From NCBI GenBank assembly GCA_006384855.1, contig VCJN01003121.1:1-64000 (forward strand): a DNA stretch of 64,000 nt, read 5' to 3'. The translations under genes were made by a program, and so were the position numbers. Below are positions 43,980-53,891 of this stretch, piece after piece. This DNA comes from Tetraselmis striata. Taxonomy: Eukaryota > Chlorophyta > Chlorodendrophyceae > Chlorodendrales > Chlorodendraceae. A model generated the notes under the pieces. The model searched no databases, had not been told where the DNA came from, and saw nothing but the letters and a program-made list of their open reading frames with translations. Position 1 is the first letter of the stretch; every line of letters starts with the position of its first letter.

Positions 43980-44245
43980 GCACGCGTACGTTTCATTGAC
44001 GAATGATAACTTCTGCCTAAAGGTCCCCGGATCGATTCCCGGCTGTCATTTCATGGCAAAATCGTCCGGGCCCGTGTCATGGGTTTACCCAGTTAATGCA
44101 TTTGCCCTTCGGGGTTCGAAATGAGGCAACGGTCTAATGGCTATGCCAAACCTACGAATGCATTTAGCACACGAGGTCAAGTGTAATCCTTAGTAGGGAC
44201 GGCTTCGGCACATAACCCGGGGCAAACTTTACTTTTACTTTTACT
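43980..44245 (+). repeat. tRNA-derived SINE, copy 2
   Basis: A-box-like TTTCATTGACGAATGAT and B-box-like CCGGATCGATTCCC, then the shared body (GGTTTACCCAGTTAATGCAT, CCTTCGGGGTTCGAAATGAG, GACGGCTTCGG, CCCGGGGCAAACTTTA) and a (CTTTTA)n tail ending near 44245. Confidence 0.65.
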
Positions 44246-44420
44246 GCCATGAAAACCCTTAGCGATTGTCTTGGTCGCTACTGTATCGCCTTTATAATAT
44301 AACTATGCTGACGGAGGTCCGCGGCGGATTATATATTGTGTTGAGTATGCGGCCCCATGTCGTGGCGGGCATTGCAATGATTACAAGTTGATTCCTCAAT
44401 TTTAAATGCGAGGTACATTC

Positions 44421-44770
44421 CTTGTCCGCTCCATTGAGCGATGGTCTCTTGGTACCTATACCCAAGAGGTCTTGAATTCGATTCTTGCTAGTTGATGCAC
44501 TTTTGGCAACGCCGGGTTTACCTGGTTGACACATTATTAGCCCCTTGGGGCTCACTTCGGACGAGGCTTTGTATATGTGTGTGTGTTCTTTTCTTTTATA
44601 TATGGTCTATGCCGGACTGACGACTGCAACCGGTGCGGGAGGTCAAGTGTTGGGGCGGCTTCGGCCGACGATCCGGGGCGAGCTTCGTGCCTCGGCCTCG
44701 GGCAAGTCGATAATACTTAAGGATTTCTACTGTACAGGTATTATCCTTACGACTAGTGGGCGTTTCCTCT
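44421..44770 (+). repeat. tRNA-derived SINE, copy 3
   Basis: Head GTCCGCTCCATTGAGCGATG with a B-box-like GAATTCGATTC, then GCCGGGTTTACCTGGTTGAC, CCCCTTGGGGCTCACTTCGG, and later GCGGCTTCGGCCGACGATCC and GGGGCGAGCTT. It is more diverged than copies 1 and 2 but has the same order of blocks. Confidence 0.6.
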
Positions 44771-44940
44771 AGTGCCTTTTCGGCGGGTGATTTCCCGATC
44801 GCCTTTTGCAGCTAGCCCAGCATGAAAAATGTATCTTTACGGGTTCCTATCGTAATGTTCTGCTCGCTCGGCAGGCGGAGTGGCGAGCAGTAGTCGTTAT
44901 TTAGATAGTTTCAGGTAGTACAGTACACGTACCAGTATGG

Positions 44941-46480
44941 TATGTTCTAAACGTGTTTATGGGGTTTCCTAACGGATTAAAATTGTCCTAGTGCGACCCG
45001 TACGGTCTTGAGTGATTTCAAGCGGTTACCATCGGGTTTTGGTACGGGCTGCCCCATCGCCCGCGAGCCCTGCGCTCCCGGCCGGGGAGCTACTTAGGAC
45101 AGCCACCAACAGCCCGTCTGCCATCTTCCAGCTCGTTGCCTTCGGCAGCGGTTTCGCGTACTTGTGCGCGCGAGGGTCACTGAGGCTCAACAAGTCCGCA
45201 CCGAGGTTTATCCACCCGGTAGTGAGTCGTCGTGCCGCGCACATGCGTTACAACATCAGGCAGCGATTGACAACCCCTCGGTAATGTGGTTTTCCCTTCT
45301 AGTACGCCCGCGGTCGTTTTCCCTCTTTGCCCTGGCTTTGCGCGGACGTTTTTGGCTAGCGATGCGCGGCGGCAAGGAATTGGAGCTGGGGGGTCCCCGT
45401 CGGGGGGTTTAAACCTCAACACCCGAAGTCGAATCGCAGTACATGCCTTCGGGGCTCTCGCAATGGAGCGCCCTGTCGCAGTAGTCAACTCTTGAGGTTT
45501 GGGTGAGGTGGGCGCGCTCGGCACCATGGCCGCTGCTCGTCACGGTTGTCCCACGACGGTTGTCAACGACGACAACTACGCCCACCGCAACAAATCGGCG
45601 CGGACGGAGGAGGACGTCCGTGTCGTCGGGGCGACCACTTGTTGTCCCGCAAGACAATGCAACCCAGTCCGCGTGTCCTCGCAGCAGGGCGTCGTGGCAT
45701 CAACGGCAGTTACATGTTGGAACCACTCGCGTAATTGGTATCCTACGGGGGTGGCGCCGCTCATGCGCCGGTGTTTTGAGAGGGCTCGTTGCCCTCACCC
45801 CAATCATGCTTCAGCAACGTTTGCTGAGGTCGCAGTGGGAGGCGCTTGTACGGCTCGTGCCGATGCGTCTCCGACGCTTCCTACTGCAACGTCGTCGTCG
45901 CCAGGACCACGACAACCTACAGCTGCCCGCCGGGGGCAGCTCTACCACCTGGCGTGCCTGGCGTCTCGTGGTGTACGTAACTACCCCTGGCCAACTCAGG
46001 ACTTCGGACTTTGGGACTTCGGCGACCGTCGCGGGTGCAGCAGCAGCGGCCGCCTCGTCGTCACCCTCGCCCCGACATCATTGGCATCGCTACGGGCCGG
46101 GATAGGCTACAAGGGCATCTACGCCGGCAAGCCCGCTTCCAACTTCACGGCAACGCACATGTTAGGCTGTTACAGCACGAGCCGCCCGCCGGGGGACAGC
46201 TCCGCCACCTAACGCGACTTGTGCGTATCGTGGCATCATCCTAAGCATGCGCTTTGTGGGGTGGTCAGCAACCGTTGCTGGTGCAGCAACGGCGGCCGGC
46301 TCACCGCTCTCCGCGAAGAAAGACTTACGGCGACAGCTTACCGAGTCGGCGGGTGTCCTGAGACGTCGCCGACAACCGACCCCGACACACCTAAGAGCCG
46401 GGGAACGACACGACCACACAGGGTCCCACGTTCCCACGCCCCTCAACGTCACTGTGAGATTCAGATGTGACGTAAATGTG
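44941..46480 (+). repeat. Dispersed repeat family, copy R3
   Basis: Starts TTCTAAACGTGTTTATGGGG, then the GTGCGACCCGTACGGTC and GCGCTCCCGGCCGGGGAGC blocks, then an internal region aligning with 16600-17400, including the paired hairpin motifs at ~45920 and ~46181. It ends near CCGACCCCGACACA (~46378) and the following degenerate sequence. No intact ORF. Confidence 0.7.
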
Positions 46481-47049
46481 CCCTACTGGTGACGAACGAC
46501 GACATACGGGGACGATACGGGACGGACGAGGGACGTGGATTTCATACCCAGTAGCGACGACTATCGCGCGCGACCTGTAAAGTACTATATGAATTTCTCG
46601 TTTCCATAATTTCATCAAATTGATATGCGCACGCGGGCTCGCGTGTCGCCCGCCGACGCGGAGCACCCGGGCTAAGTACAGGCGGATGTACGCACTCATT
46701 GCACATCGCCGCACATCGCTGACCGCACATCGCTGACCGCTGACCCCGCGGTGTGCCGCGATGTGCGGCACGACGGGCGGAGGTGTGGGCGGATGTAGGT
46801 GGTACGGTAGGTGGTAGGCGGTAGGTGGTGTTCGTAGGTGCGCGTTTTAATGCAGCCGCCCTAACTGCTGATGATTGTGTAACGCCCCAGCACGCGCATG
46901 AAGTACGGGGTCGCCTCACGGTCACCGCCGCTCACCGCTGAATCAAGCGCGGACAGCCGCGCACTCGCATCTGTGTTGCCTGCCGGTGGTGGGTTACATC
47001 CACCCCAACTCTCAACCCCCCCCCCCGCCCCCCGCGCGCGGCAGCAGGC
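46481..47049. other. Short-repeat-rich upstream region
   Basis: 46690-46860 is built of short direct and inverted repeats: CGCACATCGC(C/T) units, then CGCGGTGTGCCGCGATGTGC, then GGTAGGTGGT units. A similar CACCGCCGCA array lies at 53575-53620 beyond the next block. No gene is supported before 47050. Confidence 0.5.
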
Positions 47050-48530
47050 ATGCCGGCAAAGGGATGGATAGCGAGTGTGTCGAAGGATGGCGTGTACACA
47101 TGCAAGCACTGCCACGGCATCGTGACGGGTAGTAGTGAAAGGACGGCGCGAGAGCGGCACTTCCGGAAATACCCGAACTGTAGCCACTCGCTGAAGCGTG
47201 CGGCTAAGTTGCGCCGCAAGGCCGCCTTATCACAACCAGCAGCAGCAGGGGCGGCAGCAGCAGCAGCAGCAGCAGCAGCAACAAGCGCGGCAGCAGGAGT
47301 AGCTGCAGCCGTCGGAAACGGCCCGCCGGCGCCGGTCTCGGACGACGGCGGCTCGAAGGTGGACGATGTGATGGGCGTGGGGGAGGACCCCGTTGGCGAA
47401 GACGGTATGGACATCGACGCGCCTGCGTGGCCGCCGGCGGGCGTCGAACCCGCGATGAGGGCGTGATATGGAAAGGCGATCCCGGCGACTTCTACATGAA
47501 GGTCATCGCCAAGAAGTTCCGGGGAGTATGGCACTACGGCGTGATAACCGGCGTCGTTACCGAGTGGGTGTTGGAGGACTACGGCGGGGCGACCCAGTGG
47601 CGCGCTGTTTTCGAGGACGGTGACATTGTGGACCTTCTGCGTTCAGAGGTGAGTGGGCCCGGCCTGTGTGCTGGTGGCACCACTCACCTGCGGTTGTATG
47701 GAATCACACGCACCCACCCGGTCGGCGTGGCAGGTTGTGGAGGCTATGGCGGCTGCCCAGGAGCACCCCACTGTGGATGCGGACGGGGAGGCTCGCTTGG
47801 TAACCGTCCATCAAGGCGATGACTTGTCCAGTGAATCACGCACCTTGCCCGGCGTGCGTTCAACACAACCCGGCTGGCGGAGGCCAAGCAGAACACTGGC
47901 TGCCATGGCGTGTGCCATGTGCATGTGGTCCTGGGCTATGTCAACATGATCAACCTCTTCCCCCTCGCGCCGTTCCACCTGTTTTTTTTTGGCTTGGGAA
48001 GGGACTTCTGGAGGAAATTTGTCACCGTGCAGGGCCACATTGGATTCCGAGCTATGAAGCAGGAAGACCGGCGCCAGGCTTTAGTCCCGATACCCAGCAA
48101 CTTTGAACGCGGGTTGCGCCCTTCGTTTGCAGTGTCCAAGAATCGAAAGGTAACCCCCCCCCCCCCCCCCCCCCGGGCGTGGGCGTGGGCGTGGGCGTGG
48201 GCGTGACGGCATTCCCCTCCATGACTGCAGGGTCAGGCAAGGTGACGGTGCAGTCCGGCTGGGTCATGGAGGACTGCTTGCACCACATGGAAACGTTTTC
48301 CATTCTTAACGCCGGTCCGCTGCTCGAGGAGGCCCGGGTGAAGGCGATCATGACCGAGAAGGAGCTTCGCGTCCCTAGGCGGTGCTTGGGCACATGTACA
48401 AGCGCATGCAAGGAGCTGCGTGGTTCGTCACGCGGTGGGGGTTGCAGAATGTGGTGACGGAGGAGGACGGCCCCGAGCGCAAGGCGCAGGTGGACGCGCT
48501 CACTAGGGAGGGGAGGACTCGATACCCCGC
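47050..48530 (+). CDS. Unidentified zinc-finger / Tudor-like multi-exon gene, probably mobile-element derived
   Basis: The ATG at 47050 opens a 138-codon segment with YTCKHCHGIV ... RERHFRKYPNCSH, a BED-like zinc finger, then poly-Ala and an acidic tail. A frame change near 47461 leads to DFYMKVIAKKFRGVWHYGVI ... WRAVFEDGDIVDLL, which looks like a Tudor/Agenet-type barrel. The donor GAG|GTGAGT (47648) and acceptor GGCAG| (47733) give a clean intron into VVEAMAAAQEHP. Later open sequence (47910-48149) includes PFHLFFFGLGRDFWRKF and PIPSNFERGLRPSFAVSKNRK, ending at donor GTAA followed by a C-run. A plausible next exon reads SGWVMEDCLHHMETFS, then HMYKRMQGAAWFVTRWG. The latter runs straight into the minisatellite. 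I do not recognise the family. Zinc-finger plus chromatin-reader-like composition and the surrounding repeats suggest a transposon-encoded protein, possibly broken at 47461. Confidence 0.45.
48152..48173. repeat. Poly-C run at an intron donor
   Basis: About 22 C residues directly after AAG|GTAA. Followed by GGGCGT units. Confidence 0.9.
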
Positions 48531-49767
48531 GCGGCGCCAAGGCGCGGCGGCCGGGGCAGCGCGGCGCCAAGACAGCGGCGGCCGGGGCAGCGCGGCGCCA
48601 AGGCGCGGCGGCCGGGGCAGCGCGGCGCCAAGGCGCGGCGGCCGGGGCAGCGCGGCGCCAAGGCGCGGCGGCCGGGGCAGCGCGGCGCCAAGACAGCGGC
48701 GGCCGGGGGAGCGCGGCGCCAAGGCGCGGCGGCCGGGGCAGCGCGGCGCCAAGGCGCGGCGGCCGGGGCAGCGCGGCGCCAAGGCGCGGCGGCCGGGGCA
48801 GCGCGGCGCCAAGGCGCGGCGGCCGGGGCAGCGCGGCGCCAAGGCGCGGCGGCCGGGGCAGCGCGGCGCCAAGGCGCGGCGGCCGGGGCAGCGCGGCGCC
48901 AAGGCGCGGCGGCCGGGGCAGCGCGGCGCCAAGGCGCGGCGGCCGGGGCAGCGCGGCGCCAAGACAGCGGCGGCCGGGGCAGCGCGGCGCCAAGACAGCG
49001 GCGGCCGGGGCAGCGCGGCGCCAAGACAGCGGCGGCCGGGGCAGCGCGGCGCCAAGGCGCGGCGGCCGGGGCAGCGCGGCGCCAAGACAGCGGCGGCCGG
49101 GGCAGCGCGGCGCCAAGACAGCGGCGGCCGGGGCAGCGCGGCGCCAAGACAGCGGCGGCCGGGGCAGCGCGGCGCCAAGGCGCGGCGGCCGGGGCAGCGC
49201 GGCGCCAAGGCGCGGCGGCCGGGGCAGCGCGGCGCCAAGGCGCGGCGGCCGGGGCAGCGCGGCGCCAAGGCGCGGCGGCCGGGGCAGCGCGGCGCCAAGG
49301 CGCGGCGGCCGGGGCAGCGCGGCGCCAAGGCGCGGCGGCCGGGGCAGCGCGGCGCCAAGGCGCGGCGGCCGGGGCAGCGCGGCGCCAAGGCGCGGCGGCC
49401 GGGGCAGCGCGGCGCCAAGACAGCGGCGGCCGGGGCAGCGCGGCGCCAAGACAGCGGCGGCCGGGGCAGCGCGGCGCCAAGGCGCGGCGGCCGGGGCAGC
49501 GCGGCGCCAAGACAGCGGCGGCCGGGGCAGCGCGGCGCCAAGACAGCGGCGGCCGGGGCAGCGCGGCGCCAAGACAGCGGCGGCCGGGGCAGCGCGGCGC
49601 CAAGACAGCGGCGGCCGGGGCAGCGCGGCGCCAAGACAGCGGCGGCCGGGGCAGCGCGGCGCCAAGACAGCGGCGGCCGGGGCAGCGCGGCGCCAAGACA
49701 GCGGCGGCCGGGGCAGCGCGGCGCCAAGACAGCGGCGGCCGGGGCAGCGCGGCGCCAAGACAGCGCA
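48530..49767 (+). repeat. GC minisatellite, ~41 units of 30/31 bp
   Basis: Tandem units beginning GCGCGGCGCC exist in two forms. Type A (30 bp) continues AAGGCGCGG; type B (31 bp) continues AAGACAGCGG; both end CGGCCGGGGCA. Reading left to right the order is A B A3 B A8 B3 A B3 A8 B2 A B9 followed by a partial B. One B unit has GGGGGA in place of GGGGCA (~48708). No stop codon occurs in several frames of either strand, producing spurious ORFs of more than 400 codons on both strands. It begins inside an open frame of the preceding gene. Confidence 0.95.
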
Positions 49768-50713
49768 TACAGCGGAATCGGCGGAAAGGGATGCATTACA
49801 AGCTGTGGACGGCAGCCGCTGAAAACTATGCGGTCATGCCGCAACAACCCCAGCACTGGCTTCTGGATACCTCTGATCTGGCTGACGGCGGCGGGCTGCG
49901 GGATGCAGGGCCGCATGACTGAGGTGGCGGTGCTGGTGAGCCCGCAGAGTCTGCATGCGGCGGAGGCGGCGCAGCCGCATAGGCACTAGACAATGCTCTG
50001 AAGCGAGCCCCAATTGTCTGCCCAGCGCCTGCCCCAATGTAACGCACCAACTTGGCAGCAATTGGCAGCTCTTTTGCCCCCCCCCTCCACCCCACAGACA
50101 CACTACCAATACCAGTTTCTCATCCCGGCGGGCAGTTGATGCGTATACCCAGGCTTGTGCGTACGCGGTGCGGGGGGGGGGGGGGGGGGGGGGGGGGGGA
50201 TCACTATAGCTAAGCTAGTGATGTGAGATATGAGTGCAGCAACAGATATTGTGCAAGATATTATACGATGGCATGCAAGCGGGTCCCCGCTCTTCCACAA
50301 TCATTGGCCCTGCTCCCTCTTGCCCCGCCCCCGGTGCCCTTTAGCTGCTCTCAGCATCCCGAGTGGGATGGGCGGGGCAGCGGTTGCTACCGAGTGAGGC
50401 GTAGCATCGTTTGCAGTAGCAACGCAGCCTTTCCGGTGTGACGCCGCCTGGATGTAACCCAGCAGTACGCGCAAAGTGCAAGTGCAAGCTGCTGATGGCG
50501 GGGATCCCGCGCGGGGGGGGGGGGGGGGGGGGGCAGCGGCTGTGGGATAGGCGCGGCAGCGGTTGCTACAGAGTGAGGCGTCGCATTGTTTGCAGTAGCA
50601 ACGCAGCCTTTCCGGTTGCATAGTGTGACGCAGCCTGGATGTAACCCAGCAGTACGCGCAAAGTGCAAGTTTTACACGTCCGTGTGCCCCACCCAATGAC
50701 ATTGCGCCCGACC
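49768..50713. other. Minisatellite 3' flank and a G-run-bearing duplication
   Basis: One frame after the minisatellite (MHYKLWTAAAENYAVMPQQP, 49791-49915) looks coding and may be the C-terminus of the interrupted gene. G-runs at about 50173-50199 and 50513-50533. Bases 50365-50490 recur at about 50540-50668 (shared GCAGCGGTTGCTAC and TGGATGTAACCCAGCAGTAC), a ~178-bp tandem duplication with a G-run between copies. Confidence 0.6.
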
Positions 50714-51415
50714 TCACTGACGGCATGTCTCGCTCTCCTTCAGCTCCTGGGCCGTCCGCCGCCTCACCCTGCGCACCCTACCAGCCGCGCGTGCCTTCTC
50801 GGAAGCCTCACACACGGCGGCGCGAATCGCGTCGTGGAACGCGTCCCTGACATGGCGGAACTCCGCCCTCACCGTGGCCGTGGTCGGGCAGGGGACTGCC
50901 CGCTGATGGGTCGCCATGCATGGGTACTTGGGGCCGCACAAAGCCGGGGTGCCGTCGCAACAACACTCCCAGTCCGTCCGTTGGCCGCAGTCCACGCATG
51001 ACGGGCGTCCGGCCAGGACACGCACATGATAGTGCATGTGGCCGCCTCCCGCCACTGCTCGTAGTGCTCCGGTCAACATGGCGACGAGCAAGTCGGCATG
51101 TCCCGCAGGTGGCTGCGGGGCGGGTGGCGCGAGCGCAGCCTCGCTCGCCTCGACAACCCCCTCAGCCCGATCAGTCGCCTCGACCACGGCCTCCTCCGCC
51201 TCCTGACGCGGCGCACCAGGCGCCTCATCGTCGCCTGGCAGGGCGTCCCCCCCCGCAACGGCGCCGTCGGCGGTGGCCGACGCCGTCGTGGCGGGGTGTT
51301 GTGAGGAGGTGGCCCTAGACATAGGTGGGGCCGGCACCGCCATGTGTTGCTCCACATTCGGTGCGGTTCCTGACGCGACAGCTCCGTCGCACCAGTACCG
51401 GCGCCGGCACCCCAC
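50714..51415 (-). CDS. Hypothetical Cys-rich protein
   Basis: A 233-codon minus-strand ORF. The N-terminal half is Ala/Pro/Glu-rich. The C-terminal half contains CVDCGQRTDWECCCDGTPAL then CGPKYPC, a clustered-cysteine segment that could bind zinc, followed by a helical, Arg-rich tail (RRVRRRTAQELKE). The first codon of the open frame was not confirmed as ATG, and an internal Met (about 51341) is a possible start. It faces the short plus-strand ORF at 51608 head to head. No family recognised. It may belong to the same element as the gene at 47.0-48.5 kb. Confidence 0.4.
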   Translation of the reverse strand: MGCRRRYWCDGAVASGTAPNVEQHMAVPAPPMSRATSSQHPATTASATADGAVAGGDALPGDDEAPGAPRQEAEEAVVEATDRAEGVVEASEAALAPPAPQPPAGHADLLVAMLTGALRAVAGGGHMHYHVRVLAGRPSCVDCGQRTDWECCCDGTPALCGPKYPCMATHQRAVPCPTTATVRAEFRHVRDAFHDAIRAAVCEASEKARAAGRVRRVRRRTAQELKESETCRQ

Positions 51416-51607
51416 GCACGCCTGCTGGGCTTACCGCCAACCGGCATGTTTCCTTTGGGAGGCGGTTCATCCGCGTCGGAGGTGAGCGGCGGTGCCTGTG
51501 TGGGTGTGGATACTGCCCGGCCATTAGGGCTCCCGCCGCCTGTCGCTCCGCCGACCCACGCCGCGGCGTGTGCTGCGCCCCGCATAGTCGCCTCGAATAT
51601 AATATAC

Positions 51608-51946
51608 ATGACGCGGGGACGGGGGGGGATTCGTGCGTTTCGTATGTCGGCGGAAAGGCGTGCGAAGCTGCGGCTGGCGAAGGTGGTGGAAGTAAGCGTG
51701 GCGGCGTCGGCGGCGTATTACCGTGCGTGCATGCGTGCGCAACCCCGCGGCAGCAAGCGCCGGACTCGGCGTGTGCCAGCGGCAGAGCTGCGAAGCCATG
51801 GACACGGTACGGGATGCCAAGTCTGGCTAAGCAACTGCCGAGGCTGGCGGCTTAACCCCCATGTCCGGCGGTTGAGGGACGGAAAGTGCGTAGAAGTTGA
51901 TCGGGAAAGCGGGCATATAAGCCTGGCTGTGCTAGGTTCCTATTAA
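51608..51946 (+). CDS. Hypothetical small basic protein
   Basis: An ATG at 51608 opens a frame that stays open to TAA at 51944-51946 (about 112 codons). The first 60 residues are basic and helical (MSAERRAKLRLAKVVEVSVA, then GSKRRTRRVPAAEL). The remainder looks less protein-like, so a splice donor may lie near 51790. No domain recognised. Called only because composition is even and the start lies opposite the minus-strand ORF. Confidence 0.25.
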   Translation: MTRGRGGIRAFRMSAERRAKLRLAKVVEVSVAASAAYYRACMRAQPRGSKRRTRRVPAAELRSHGHGTGCQVWLSNCRGWRLNPHVRRLRDGKCVEVDRESGHISLAVLGSY

Positions 51947-51949
51947 GTA

Positions 51950-52368
51950 ATGGCGGTTTGTGCTAAGTAATTCTTAGGGGTAGACCATGCAGCGCAGGTA
52001 GGGGGGCGGTATAAATGAGGCCGGGCACATATACTGCTCCACGAAACGACACTGTCGCACGTGTTGAATAGACGCCCCCCCCCCCCCCCCCCCCCCGCCG
52101 GGTCGGCCCGCCGGGTCGGCCCGCCGACCCGCCACGGCATGTAATATCTGTCATGCATCGCCGGGGTATGTGTGAGTGGATGCCCCGCCGCCACATTCCC
52201 CCCCTTCCCCCCATTTACACTTGTGCACTCATTAAGTTTGGGCTGGTTTCGGAGCAGTACATGTACGTATGTATATACATACAATGGAACGTAGGACCTG
52301 CGCGGAAAGAGGGGGGGCTGGCGGAATGCGTTGGGGGTGCGTAGAGTAGCGTGTTGGTGAGATTCGGG
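51950..52368. other. No supported gene; C-run and lead-in to satellite
   Basis: C-run at about 52075-52096 followed by tandem CGGGTCGGCCCGC units. AT-rich GTACATGTACGTATGTATAT near 52257. Confidence 0.6.
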
Positions 52369-53475
52369 GTGCATCGGACGCCGGATGCCCATCCACCCAG
52401 CGTAAAAGACGCCTACGCAATATTCACACTATATATATTCACACGCAAATGTGTGAAAACCGGACATTCCGTGCCGGATGGGTGGGAATACGGCGTCCGA
52501 TGCAGCCAAAACCCCAGCAACACGCTATTCTATGCACCGCCAATGCACTCCGCCAGCACCGCCTCATTCTCTGTCGATTTCGAAAACGCCTTCACATTAC
52601 CCACCGCTAATTGCAATTGCCACCGTGTAATGTTGTCACGATGTGCGCACACAACAACACTTACTACCGGTTCCGACGCGGATGGAGGCGAGGCTTGCGG
52701 AGTGCGTTGGGGGTGCGTAGAGTAGCGTGCTGCAAATAATTGGGGTGCATCGGACGCCGGATGCCCACCCACCCGGCGTAAAAGACGCGTAATATTCACA
52801 CTTTATTAACACACAAATGTGTGAAAACCGGACATTCCGTGCCGGATGGGTGGGAATACGGCGTCCGATGCAGCCAAAACCCCAGCAACACGCTATTCTG
52901 TGCACCGCCAATGCACTCCGCCAGCACCGCCACATTCTCCGTCGATTTCGAAAACGCCTTCACATTGTCCACCGCTAATTGCAATTGCCACCGTGTAATG
53001 TTGTCACGATGTGCGCACACAACAACACTTACTACCGGTTCCGACGCGGATGGAGGCGAGGCTTGCGGAGTGCGTTGGGGGTGCGTAGAGTAGCGTGCTG
53101 CAAATAATTGGGGTGCATCGGACGCCGGATGCCCATCCACCCGGCGTAAAAGACGCGTAATATTCACACTGCTTTATTAACACACAAATGTGTGAAAACC
53201 GGACATTCCGTGCCGGATGGGTGGGAATACGGCGTCCGATGCAGCCAAAACCCCAGCAACACGCTATTATGTGCACCGCCAATGCACTCCGCCAGCACCG
53301 CCTCATTCTCTGTCGATTTCGAAAACGCCTTCACATTATCCACCGCTAATAATTGCAATTGCCACCGTGTAATGTTGTCACGATGTGCGCACACAACAAC
53401 ACTTACTAGCGCGCTACCGGTTCCGACGCGGATGGAGGCGAGGCTTGCGGAGTGCACTTGCGGTGCACAGACTAG
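52369..53475 (+). repeat. ~370-bp satellite, three tandem units
   Basis: Units start with GTGCATCGGACGCCGGATGC at 52369, 52745 and 53113 (periods 376 and 368), and the last decays after about 53455. Each unit contains an inverted repeat: the unit start is mirrored about 110 bp later by GGGTGGGAATACGGCGTCCG. Between the arms lies AATATTCACAC plus a CACAAATGTGTG palindrome. Minus-strand ORFs of about 90-123 codons recur in each unit, but they differ by indels and are not called as genes. Confidence 0.92.
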
Positions 53476-53574
53476 CGGGAGACTAGACCCATTGTCGCTT
53501 ATTTACAAGCACGGGCGGTGCTGCCAGACCTGATCGTCTACGGCCGATATAATATTCACACTATATTAACATCG

Positions 53575-53625
53575 GTGCACACCGCCGCACACCGCCGCAC
53601 ACCGCCGCACACCGCCGCACAACGC
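53575..53625 (+). repeat. 10-bp microrepeat (CACACCGCCG)
   Basis: Four near-perfect units of CACACCGCCG, the last decaying to CACAACGCTG. Confidence 0.9.
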
Positions 53626-53891
53626 TGCGCGCGCACATTCGTCGCACACATTATCCCGGATTCACTCGCCGTATCCATTACGCCGTGCTACTTCAACAAT
53701 AAACATTGCGAAATTACACCGACACAATGCCGCACCGACTAGCTCTTGACAATACGTGCATATAAATAGTAGTGGCGCGCTGCTCCTCGCCTCCGATGTG
53801 TCGTTGACTGCTGCGGAAGGCGGTCGTCGACTGGGTGTTAGTTTCTCCACCTCGGCCGCCCCCCCCCCCCCCCCTTCACCGCTCACAGCGC

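Noticed and set aside
48530-49767. CRISPR-like array
   Set aside because: Units are contiguous without unique spacers and the context is eukaryotic; it is a minisatellite.
48052-49989. Very long ORFs (over 400 codons) on both strands across the minisatellite
   Set aside because: They exist because the repeat unit lacks stops in several frames; simultaneous long ORFs on both strands show composition, not coding.
52530-53457. Repeated minus-strand ORFs in satellite units
   Set aside because: They recur only because the unit recurs, differ by indels, and have no motif.
52369-53475. Rep-type (CRESS virus) origin suggested by TAATATTCAC inside a stem
   Set aside because: The loop is about 70 bp rather than ~11, the nonanucleotide is not canonical, and no Rep gene is visible.
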